Origin: Rhabdornis inornatus
Taxonomy: Eukaryota > Chordata > Aves > Passeriformes > Rhabdornithidae
NCBI GenBank assembly: GCA_013397075.1
Contig: VWZS01004485.1
Span: 260,281 to 324,280 of the forward strand
DNA: 64,000 nt
Direction of reading: 5' to 3'
This document shows positions 1 through 11,300 of this stretch, one piece after another; positions within the stretch are counted from its first letter, which is position 1; the number at the start of each line of letters is the position of its first letter. The notes under the pieces were generated by a model, which saw only the letters and a list, made by a program, of their open reading frames with translations, was not told the origin of the DNA and ran no database searches. Both the position numbers and the translations under genes were made by a program.

Positions 1-122
1 ACCTTGGGGAAGGACACCGTGTGGGGAGGAGGCCCGGCCGGGGCGGGCCCGGCCCGGGGGCGGGGAGGCGGCGGCGGCGGCCGGGAGCATTCGAGCGGCG
101 CGGCGGCGGCGGGCGCGGCGCG
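1..122 (+). promoter_or_regulatory. CTSC: CTSC proximal promoter / 5' UTR, CpG-island edge
   Basis: The stretch is extremely GC-rich and full of CpG, with two GC boxes of the Sp1/KLF type (GGGGCGGG at 40-47 and GGGGGCGGGG at 56-65) and a GGC/CGG-rich run just before the start codon. No TATA box is visible. This is the usual look of a housekeeping lysosomal gene promoter. The window cuts it off on the left, so the transcription start cannot be placed. An in-frame ATG at 21 would add an Arg/Gly-rich 34-residue leader; the ATG at 123 is preferred because a signal peptide follows directly. Confidence 0.7.
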
Positions 123-285
123 ATGGCGGGGTGGCCGCTGAGGGGCTTGGCGCTGCTGCTGGCGGCGCTGCCCGCGGCCGTGCTGGGCGACACGCCCGCA
201 AACTGCTCCTTCGCCGACCTGCTGGGCGCCTGGGAGCTCCGCGTCTGGCGGGCCGGCGGCCGCCACGGCAACTGCTCGCAGGCGG
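123..285 (+). CDS. CTSC: CTSC coding exon 1
   Basis: Encodes residues 1-54 plus the first base of Gly55: the signal peptide and the start of the exclusion domain (DTPANC, then ...GNCSQA). The donor is GCGG|GTGAG. It is 163 nt, three codons shorter than human; the shortening lies in the signal peptide and nearby loop. The stretch is GC-rich like the promoter. Confidence 0.95.
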
Positions 286-3200
286 GTGAGAGCGCGGCGG
301 GCCCGGTCAGCNACATCAAACTGCAAACACACACCAGGAAAAGGAAATGAGTTACCATTTTAATTATTTGCCTATTTGAAAGTTGACTGGAAATCCTAAG
401 TGTAATGTATTTTCTTATTTTATTTCAACATGATACAGCTGTACTGATATCAGAATTTCTACTTTTCATGGCTATCCAATTTCCCATCTGATCTACACAT
501 TGTAAAATCAACTTATTTAACTTCTCTCTCTTCTTCTTCTTCTTTCAGTTCCAAACAGTAGAAATAATAGTGTTTTACTATAGGATGTGTAGATATTGAA
601 TTATTTCAGGTTTGTAAAATCCTTTACCCTTTGAAGATTAAAATGCATGTATGTACCAAGCACTCAGACAGAAAAGCTGTTCCTTTATGAGATGAGATAT
701 TTCTGAAAAATAGTATTTCTTTCAGAGAAGGCAACTCTGAGAAGGTCACTTAATTTTTTTTTTTATCTTTTTTACCTTCTTTCAGTGAACCACAGGTCTG
801 GAGGACTCTCCAAGTGGTCACCATCTATTCAATACCAGCTCATGTCTTCCAGTACAGGCATGATGTGCTATGGGATGATGTTTGTGAACTCTCAGCAGTT
901 CACCTCCATCTTTCTACAAGTGACTACTCCAAAATCTTCCAGCTGACACCTTCTTGACTCCTTGATGTGGTAATATTCTGCACATTTAAATACCTGAAGA
1001 AAAGAAGATTTTTAAAGTCAAGTTTCTTTATATTTAAGCTTATTAAGTTCCTGGCAGTTTTGAACAAAACAGGATTTTCATGTTGATTTTAATTACAGTG
1101 ACACTTCCTATTATTCTACCCCGGTTGGAACATTATCTAGATATTTCAGTAATGTCCTAACCAACATGGAATTAACACTGTTATTTTGCTAGAAACTGCT
1201 TGAACTGTTCCGCAGAGAAAGTGTCTTCCCTTAAAAGGGCTTAAGTTTATAGTTGCAACAAATGAATACATATTATCTACCTGCCTCCTAGAAACAACCA
1301 GAAACAGTTTCACTGCGAAGTAAGCAGGATATGTTCAATCATGTATAGAAGTATATAGCGCTAAACTGGCATAGGTGCTCTGCAGTAAAACAAAATGGTC
1401 AAATTTTATAGTGAGATAATGATTATGGATGAATTAATGCTCTGAAAAATAAGTCTTTGAGTACAGCTCTTCACTTTGTAAAGGCACGTAAGTAGGACGT
1501 TGGTCTCTCAAAGCCACCTGCAGAACAACACCTACTGTCTCAGAACAGAGTTAATTTCAGAGCCTACATAGGGCCATGTAAATACCCATAATCTCCCACC
1601 TTTCCAGAACAAGAAAAGGAAAAGCAGTCCTCAGTCATGATTAGGCTCTGAATTTTTTTAAAATTACTCCCATTATATAGTGCTAACAGCTTCATCATAG
1701 GTAGGGATGATGACCCACCAATGAAAGTGCAGCAGAGTTTGTAAGGAGATATCATCTTTTTGTTAGACAGATAGCACTGAAATAAGTGGGTAGCTTTTGT
1801 GCACAAGGATCCTTTTTCTTTAATTTTGTTCACTCTAAAATCAGCTTTCTGTGAACCACTCCAGGCATGTAATCTTTGTGTTTTCCCCTGTAAATTGGAT
1901 GGCTGATTACCACCCAGGTCATGGTTAGCTCCCAGACTGGGGAACTGACTTGACTGAATAACAACCAAGCCTGGGATTTTTGCTCCCAGGATTCTCTTCA
2001 GCTAGTTCATTTCCCACAGCACTTAACTATACATTCACACACCACTTCCGCTTGTACAGACAATGATAGGTCAAAGTGGCCAGGATTGTGTCTAGAAATA
2101 AAAGGTTTATTTGTGATTATTTGCCAAAATTCTGTTTACAAGCATTCAACATGTGGTGAGTCCATTCTCTCACACATTGACACCGAAGTAAAATCTGCCT
2201 TTTCCCCCATGAAATTCCTGCTGATTGCTGTGAGCAAGGATCCCTGGATCATTCGCTGAGCTGGTTCAGCTCTCTAACTCAGCAGAAAGCTCTTCACTTT
2301 TTGGAGGGGAGAGTTTCACTGTTTATTTTTGAGGGGTTCCCCCCATTCTGTGACAGTGACTTATTCGTAAGGTAATTACTTTACAAATAAGACCAGTGCA
2401 TACCATAGCTATCAGAAGGTTAGTAGACCAACCACTCCCCTTGGGGACAATAAACCACCACATTGGCTTGGTTACTCATTGTCTGACTCTCCTCAGTCTC
2501 AGGAGCTTTGTAAAACACTGATAAAACACTGTTCTAGGGAGGTCCTATAAACGATAAAATTTTGGCTTCAAGAAAGCAGTCACAGTGCTTTCTAGTGACA
2601 AAGAAAACATCTGTCACTAAACATAGATGTCCCATCTGATGTATCTCATACACAGTGATACTAATTTAAGGCTGCATTTCACTGACAAATCCAGGTATGT
2701 CAGTGCCTTTGAGCCAGGAAGACTTTTTTTCCCCGCGGAAGTAATTAGCTTAGAATCACTATTGGAGAGAAGGCACAGAGAGTGCCTTTATCTTACACAG
2801 GTGAAATAAGTTCCAGCTGAGGAGTAGAACTGGAGTGAACTCAATAGGCCAGACTGAACCATATCTGTCTGGTTGCAGTGACCATGGTACAACCTCATTA
2901 TGTAAAATACACCTCTATTTTCTACAATCTATTATTACTCTAAGGCCATTACAGAGAAACCCACATGGTTTTGTGCAGTGACAGCCTGCAGTGGCTACAA
3001 TTTGAAACTGAAAGTTGAGACTCAAAGCACAGCAGAGTGCAGAGGCAGGATCATCCAACCAGTGTCGTGGGGACGAGATAGAGATACCACAGACCTTTTC
3101 TGCTCCTGCCCATAAAACCAGAAGAACAGAAACAGAGGCTTTTTTCCCAAGGCCATTGGGAACTTTTGGGTTGATCTCTGCAAATGTGGAGCCAGAAGAA

Positions 3201-5303
3201 AAAAAGTCATCAGTAAAGAAAGGAGACAGGATGATATAGCCTCATCTGTTTAGAGAGGCTGGATCAGAAAGAGTAAGGTGCATGCTGTTGTATGGCATGA
3301 CCAGCAAAATGTCCAGCTTGTATGTCATGTTCAGCCACCCTTGCAAAAAACTAACCTAGAACTACCTTTTTTTTTTAACACCATAACACTACTGGACAAC
3401 AGAATCTTAGTGAACGGAAACAGCATTTATTTTCTTGTCTGGAGCACAGAGGAAATTCTGGTTTTCCAATTAAGTCAGTGCTTTAGAATCCTCAAAACAC
3501 TGTCTTAACCAAGTGTTTTTATCTCTTTGTTGGTATGAGTAAGAGCATCTATTAGCTGCTTGCTCTAAGAATCAGCAGCAAAATGTCAAAATAATCTTTC
3601 CGCAAAAGGCTGAGAAGATGGCATAAAAAGAAAGTGATGGTGGTAAAACAATAAATTACTTAAAACAGTTTAAATTTAATGATTCAGTTCCTAATATCCT
3701 GCTTTAAATCAGTACAAAAATAACTTGGGACACTTACAGTTTACACCTAGTTTAGCTTATTAGTTATTTTTAAAGCTACATTTCTGAAATCTGTGATGAG
3801 CATCTACTTGTAGATTTATACCAGTTTAATAACATTTATTTTAAATTCATATCCATAGCCAAGCCAGTGCATCATTTTCATAGTCAAAATTTTCATACTA
3901 TATGCATTCATTGTTCCCCCAGAGACGGGTTATTTTTCATATAACTCTTTTTAAAATGAGGGTATATTTACTCATTAGCAAGTCTTTTAGCCTTCTTGAT
4001 TGCACATACATCTCTGGGAATGTGAAAGCAGGCACATTTCGTTTTTCGAGAGACAGAGGAAAAAGAGACACATCCCTGCACTTCCAGCCATGCACCCAGG
4101 GTCTCACGATTCAGTGGAGACATCTCTGTCCCCGACATCACCTGTCCCCTGCAAAACTGCTTCTCGGACACCCAAGATTTTGCCGGTCACTGAAGCTTCC
4201 ACTTTCTGGATGGGTTTTCTGGGCTTTTTGTCAGCTGCTCATGTGTACAAGGGTCTCAGAGGTGGCGCAGGGTTTTGGGGTTACATCCCGAGCAGGGTTC
4301 GTGCCGCATGGTTGCCTGACTGTGATGCGTGGCTGCTGCAGAAACTCTGAGCCACTTTGTGCTGCTAAACCCATGGCGAACAAGAGCAGCAAGACATGTG
4401 CCTGCAGTGACACCGGCAATAAGCCCTGTTGGCGACTTGCCGAGGCTTGGGGCTGGGCAGGAGGATGCCCTTTGGGGATGTAGATGGATTCTGGGGAAGA
4501 CTACGCCCTTTGTTGGGGAGGATGCCCTTTGGTGGGGTGTACGCGCTCCGCAGAAGAGCACGACCTTGNCGGAGCCGGCATGGGTGGCGGGCAGGCGGCT
4601 TCCTGCGCTGTTGCGGTTCCGCCTTAGTGTGCGGTTCTGTTTCTCTTTTGTTCGTTCCGATTCGGACTTGACTAGGCCTCTCCGTGGGCCCCGTGGGTCA
4701 TGCCGGCTCCCTGCCCCTTTCTCACAGGTGCCTTCCTGCGAGGCGCCCAGAGCTGGCAGTCGGGGAAGCCTGACAGCATACAGACAGATGGAAGTATCAC
4801 TTCCCTCGAGGGGGTAATAGTAGTGGGGAGTTACTATTTAATGATCGTATGCCAATGTCATTTTAAAAATAGTAGGTGCTTTGCATTTTTATGTGTTATC
4901 TGCTTTTTGATCAGAGGAGACAAGTGGCAGTACCAGCAGTGGAGGTGAGGTGCGTGGTAGGATTGGAGCACTGGTGTGAAGGAGTGTAGGATGGGTGATG
5001 CCTTATCCCAGATGTTGTAGGGGAAGAGTTATTTGCAGACAGTGCCTGAGTGACACAGTATCCAGGATCTTTGTAGCTGTACAGCAAGTTGTGTTTAAAT
5101 GAGCTGGTGTTTCCCAGTCACAGCTGTTCAGTGCTGCTGCTAATAAAATGTGCAGATACTGTCTAGCAGTGGAAAAAATGAGCGTATAGATCCACTGACA
5201 AGTAAGTGGAGGTCCTGAAGTGTCTCGATGCCCTTTTGCAGAAGACTGTACTCAACTACTGTATTTTAGCATCCTTAAGAATAAAATAGATGTTACAACA
5301 TTC

Positions 5304-5347
<44 letters not shown>

Positions 5348-8300
5348 GTTATTATTATTGTCTCTTCCATACAGTGATCATGCCATAATGTTTCTTTCTT
5401 TCTTTTAGGGCCTGTGGAGAAAACAGTGGTTGTTAATCTTCAGAAGCTAGATGTGGCTCAGGATAGTCTGGGCAACTATGGTTTCTTCACTTTGATTTAC
5501 AATCAAGGCTTTGAAATTGTGATAAATGACTACAAGTGGTTTGCATTTTTTAAGGTGAGTAACCTGGTGTGTTCTACAACACTGGCTGTTGCCAAAATGG
5601 CCTGTAGTTAGGCTTCTCTTCAATCCCTGAGTGCCACAGTGCCACTTGATTATCTTTGGCTCTAAGGTTTGCCTGGATTATCAGAAAAAGGATTTCTTCT
5701 TGTCTTTTTTTGAGAACATAAGGAAACAGTGATCAGTGGTTGGATAGGGAGCAGAGAGAGGGAATTCCACACTGGCCATTATCTGAAAAAAATACAGATG
5801 CTGCTACTTTCCCTTCTGGGGGAAGCAATCTTAAAGCAATTGAAGACCTTCATGAAACTAACTTTCCTGGTAGCCTGGAATTTTTTTTATTTTTTTTTTT
5901 TTTTAACCCTGTGGACCCAAGTCAAATAGCATGTACCATTTCTTTTATCTTTCCTAACAGATGTTGTCAAAAATGCATGGAAACTTTAGAGCCATCTATC
6001 CTTCTTGATGGAGGATTTCTGGGATCCATAAATTTTATTTATATTATCTATATCTAATACCTATAAATTTAATTTATTTAATTTTTTTTAGAATACTACT
6101 CTAACCTTTCTGCTGCCTCTAATTATTCCTTTGGAGTACTACTGTTCTCTTCAGCCCGTGTTAATGTCTTCAGGTCAAGCTGAAAACAGTGATGGTAGGC
6201 AGGGGTTAGACAGGAGAAATCACTCTTATTAGGAGTGCTCTGCTTCTCTCCTGATGAGTGGCATGGTGAATCTGAAGCATGGTTTGAAGTAATCTCTGCA
6301 GGGTGGCTTTACTACCTGGAAGACAGATGCTTTGTGCAGTAGGACTTCTCAGCTGGTGAATGCAGCCCTGGGCAGGAACAATGAATGTAGTTTTGGTTGT
6401 TTCAGGAAGCATGATCTTGTGTCTGACTTGAGATGAGTCAAACATCCAGGCCTTGTCCAAGCATAAAATCTCTGAACTTTGCCTAGTACTAAGGAGGGTA
6501 AAGAAATAGTTTTCACTCTAAATTGTCTTTCTGGGAGCCATGGTAGATGGTTTATTTTACAGCAACTATTTTAAAGTCAGTGTTTTCAGATGTTAACAAA
6601 ACCAAGTGATCTATTCTTTCGGGAGCACTGGAATCCATACTGAACAGAAATTACGTAGAAGGCTCCAGTTTAACTGCAACCTCCTTACAGCTTCCATCTG
6701 TTCTGATTTGGGCTCATGTCAGGGAAAGGACTTCGTAGAGTAGCACAGCTACTGGGGAAGTTATTTACATGCTCATTGTTGTAGGTTAACCCCAGTAAAC
6801 AGCAAAGCACCACTCAGCCATCAGTGTGTTGGGGGAGTGAATTGGAAGGATAGAAGTACAAAAACTCATAGGCTGAGATAAAGGTACTTTAACAAGTAAA
6901 GCAAAAGCTGTGTGTGTATGCAAGCAAAGCAAAATGAGGAATTTATTCACTACTTGCCACTAGGATAACTTACCTCCATAATGAGCAGGTATTCAGCAAT
7001 TTTCAGGAGATCAGGGCTTCATTATGCACATCTGTTATATAAAAAGGTAGATGCCATGATTCTGCATGTCCTTTTTTTCTCCTTTCCCCAGCTTTTATTT
7101 CTAAGCATGATATTGTTTGGCATGGAATATCTCTTTGGTCAGTTGGGGTCAGCTTTCCCAGCTGTATTCCCTCCCAGTTTCTTACGTACCCCCAGCCTAT
7201 TTGCTGTCAGAGCTGTCTGAGGAGCAGAGGAGGCCTTGGTGCTGTGTTAGCACTGCTCAGCTAAACTGAAACATCCCTGCATGAGCAACACTGTTTTCTT
7301 CAGAAATCTGAAATGCGGCATTATATGAGCCACTATAAATAAAATGAACTGTCAAGACCTGGTGCACTCCTATAACTGGAAATTTTTAAAATAAGAATGC
7401 AATTTTTTTAAACAAGACAGAGTCTTGTACTTGAGCAGAAGCAAAGTATGAGTGAGAAACACCTGATTGACATTGTCATCTGTATAAGATAGTGAAATTA
7501 TATTGCCGTGATGTACGCTCTTCCTAGGTTTGGCGGGTGGTACAGCAAAAACTGCAGAGACACTGAAAGGTAATCTAACTGAAGAGAATTACTCTGAAAC
7601 TTCTCAGACAGGGACACCTCTATGAGCTCATCTGCAGTGGGAAGACCAGCCTCCAAAGTGGTAGGAATTGCTGCCTCCATGAGGACGTTGGAGCACTGTA
7701 TGCTGAAGTGTTGTTCATGAACTCAGCTTTTAGGTGCTGTCTCTGGCAGGGAGAATTCAGCAGTCATTGTTGGACTCATCTGAGGAGAATATAGTTGAAC
7801 TAGTAGTCTTTGGGCTGATATTTTACACTGAAATACAGAGCTGCTTTACAAGTCAATACGCTAGGCAGTAAAAGAGTTGCTGATTATCAAACAAATTTCC
7901 TGAATGCGAGGAATTTAATCATAGAAACAATATGGCCTGCTCTGGGATATAAATGGATCTGTTAGTTGCCAACTTGAAGACAGCTGAGAGTCATTGAAGG
8001 CTGCTGTTCTCCATATCTTGTGAAATACATCCCCAGAAGATGAGCACTAAGTCAAGTGACTCATAAGCACTCATGTAATGTATTGCATTGATTTGCAAAA
8101 GTACTCTTAAAACAACACACCAAAACTGTTACGGAATAGTTTAAGCTGAAAGGAGCTTCTGATGGTCATCTGATTCATCTTGCTGCTCTGAACGAAGTCA
8201 GTCAAATATACATCTGAGCAGTTGCAATACACAATAGCTTACATTTTATGGTCATGAATGTGTCTCAGCCCTTTGTAATCTAATGGATTAATTCTTAGTT

Positions 8301-11300
8301 TTGAAGCTGGCTTCAGTATTAAGAAATAGCAAGCTTGTTTAGGTCATTGTTTAGTAATGGGGAATTCATCAGCAAGACGTATTTAAGTCAAAGACTTCTT
8401 TCCTTAAACACCATAGGGAGGATTAGAGCCCTCAGTTACCCTCTCTAATAATTTTACTGCTGTAAAAAGAACAACAGATTACCAAGATGCAAGTCTATTG
8501 CTGAGAATCATGAGGAAATACCACAGCACTTACTAAATGCATTTTTTGCTCCGGGCAGCTACTTGCTGTTATTGGGCAACAACATGCAATGTGTCTCTGC
8601 AAAACTCCTAATTTCACAACTGTCAGTGGGCACTTGGAGGGAGGAAGTGGTTCCTTACATACTGCTTGACCTTGTGACATATTTAACTGTGCATATCTGT
8701 TTAGTTTTAATCCAGAAAACATTGCATTACATATGAAATAGAAATACAAGTCTGAGATTGAGCAGAGGGAGGATTTGCCAGGTACAATGAGCAGCAGTAT
8801 TTAAGCCAATGCAGTACTTTGTGAGTTTCAGGCAAAGAAGTGCCACTTCTGCTAATTGAACCTTCAGTGTATTTTTTCCTAGTGTTAATGAATTAAGCTG
8901 TTAATTACTGACAGGAATGCTGTGGTCTTGTCTAAGTGGTGGCTTTATCAGAGCTACTGTACGGTGTAGATACGGACACAGCCTGTTTGGCTATGCATGT
9001 TTCAATGAGTTTTTAATAGCTTTTTGTTCCTGTGGCTTACTAAACAGACACTCACTGAAACATTTGTAGGGTCTCATTGCCTTTACAAGGTATTTGTTCT
9101 TTTACTTGAGGCCTGTGGGGAAATGACTTTATACATCAGAGGAGTGGATTGGATGAATTTTATCAATTTTTTTTTTTTCCTCAGTTTACTTTAGTATCTG
9201 AAGTGAAGATGCTCTAACAGTGTTTTTTCTAACTATTGTTGTACATAGAATTAAAGTTTGCCAAATTAAATGCAGCATCCTACTGCATTCTTGCATTCTG
9301 CTTCTAGCACAAAATAACTTGTTTAATGTGTGCTTCTGAAACATCCCTGTACTGAACTTGGATGTGAAGTTAGTATACTTGGCAGAAGCTTGATCATGTG
9401 CTTCTGCTGGATGTTACAAGGATTCATTAGGGTTATGCAATATATAAAGCTTTAAAGTTTTTTTTTTTGTTTTTTTTTTTACCCCAAGGGATGGCAAAAG
9501 AAATAGTAACAGCGCAACATAAAAATCTAGAGTGAGGCTGAAAAGAAAGTTGAGGCCAACTTGTTTCAATTATTTGATGTCTTTGAGGTATTTATTTATT
9601 GTTAAGACTACCACTTTGAGATGAGACAGTCTCATAAGTTTCTCACTGTTTGTCCCTTAAGCGAAGTGGTTCTGCTTCTGACTCCTAGATGTTCTTTAGC
9701 AAATACCAGAAGTCTGGCACTTTTTCACATTGAAACCTTACACTACTTCAGCAAAAAAAAAAAGGATATATTTTAGAATACTTCACCACTCAAGTTACTA
9801 ATCTTTTCCAAACTGACTTGGTGGCATCTTTGTCATATCTTTTTCTCTCTTCCCCAAAGCTCCCAAATTTGGTCAAGGACTGCTGTTCTGAAACAAATAG
9901 CCTAGATAAGTGACAGCAGTTAATGTTTGTTTTCAGGATATGGAAAAAAACCCCAAACCTGGATGCATTTTATTTCATGTTGCTAAAGTAGAAGTACTAG
10001 AGTTGCTAATGCTATTTAATCATCTTGCAAATCAATTGAAAGTCAGCTTTTAACCTGTCTACTTTGGGCTTGCTTAACTGACAGTGAGCAACTGCTGCTT
10101 TCCTGAAGTGTACATCTGAAAGCACAAAACTGAAATTGCAGAATGTTTTCTAGAGTAAAGAAAATCCACCTGGAGCCGATATTTGCTTGCATTTTATATT
10201 GGGTAGCAAGATGCAGTAGTTTGTTCTGGTAACATCATCTACTGTATCTTTGTGTAGTAGGGTATCTGCAAGTCTGCAGCTCTGTTCTCATTCAATGTGT
10301 AAAATGCATAGGTACACTTGTAAATTTGAGAGATAAGTCTTTCCACCAGGTTGAATGTGTAGGGTAGTCCTGCCTTCTGGAACTTGAGTTGGCTTATAAC
10401 CCAGGCATTGCTTAAATTGAGAACAATGGATTTCAAAGAGGTTGGGATGGCTGCCTGTCTATGTGGCACTGCTGAATTCCTGTTAAAATGCCATGACTAA
10501 TAAGGTCTCCATCCTTTCTTGCTTTTGTCTTGGTGAGATTAAAGATTTTTAAAAAGCTTTAAACAATTATGGTTTTTACTAGGACTAGAATTGAACATGC
10601 AGTTAGACTATGTCATGATGACCAGCACAGGAAAGACTTTATTAAAAGTGTACTTCCCTGAAAAGCTTACCTGGGTTCAGATACCTAACAGCAAGCTTTG
10701 AATTTAGCTACATGAAGTCTTTTAAGGTTAATTTTGGCATGACTTGGCTAAATTTGTCATTGGGCAAAACCATGTGAGTTTTCAGGATTGAGAAAAATAT
10801 GCATTTGAAATAGAATTAAATGTTACTGTTTTCAAAGCTCAGAATTGGAGCTATAAATATAGTTTGGGTGTCTTTCTAGAGGAGTTATCCTAGATTGGTC
10901 AGGTCACTGGATGGAGTTAATGCTGCAGATGTGAGCATTGGCTGATGAAATTATCATGTGACACAGCTGTAGTGGTTTTAACTCAAAAATTAAAGCCATC
11001 TTTAAAGTCAGCAGAGAAATGTGTCCAAGTAGTTGTCCAGCAGTTGCTGGTGATCACAGCTGTATGGCTGTTATCCTCCATGAAAGATGCTGTTCTGCGG
11101 TGGGCTCTGGATGTTTTGGGCACTGTGCCAGCAGCTTCTATTGAGTCTGACCTTGTAATTCACATCCACCTGAGTCAGATGTTGCTTGTACAATGGTGCC
11201 ATATCCCTGCCATATGGCTGGCTGTTAGTTGGGCAGGTGTACTCACAGTTGGTCTTCTAAAACTGGTACAGTCAAATTTCCTAGATCTCACCTGTCAGTC

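Larger units (their letters stand above)
313..5408 (+). other. CTSC intron 1 (main part), no gene seen
   Basis: AT-rich intronic DNA, with a GC/CpG-rich block at about 4340-4760 broken by an N at 4569. Within it, 4459-4532 carries three imperfect copies of a GCCCTTTG-centred G-rich motif. The longest reading frame (3902-4483, + strand, 193 codons) resembles no family I know and overlaps other frames of similar length, so I do not call it a gene. The sequence around 780-960 could be an old repeat that I cannot name. Confidence 0.6.

Noticed and set aside
21..122. In-frame upstream ATG that would lengthen CTSC by 34 residues
   Set aside because: The added residues are Arg/Gly-rich and would bury the signal peptide; the ATG at 123 has a strong Kozak context and matches the family start.
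530..546. TTCTTCTTCTTCTTTCAG, which looks like a splice acceptor in CTSC intron 1
   Set aside because: No cathepsin C or other recognisable exon follows, and exon 1 to exon 2 splicing already gives an exact match in phase.
3902..4483. 193-codon + strand open frame in CTSC intron 1
   Set aside because: No recognisable domain, several overlapping frames of similar length in the same GC-richer stretch, and it lies beside an assembly gap.
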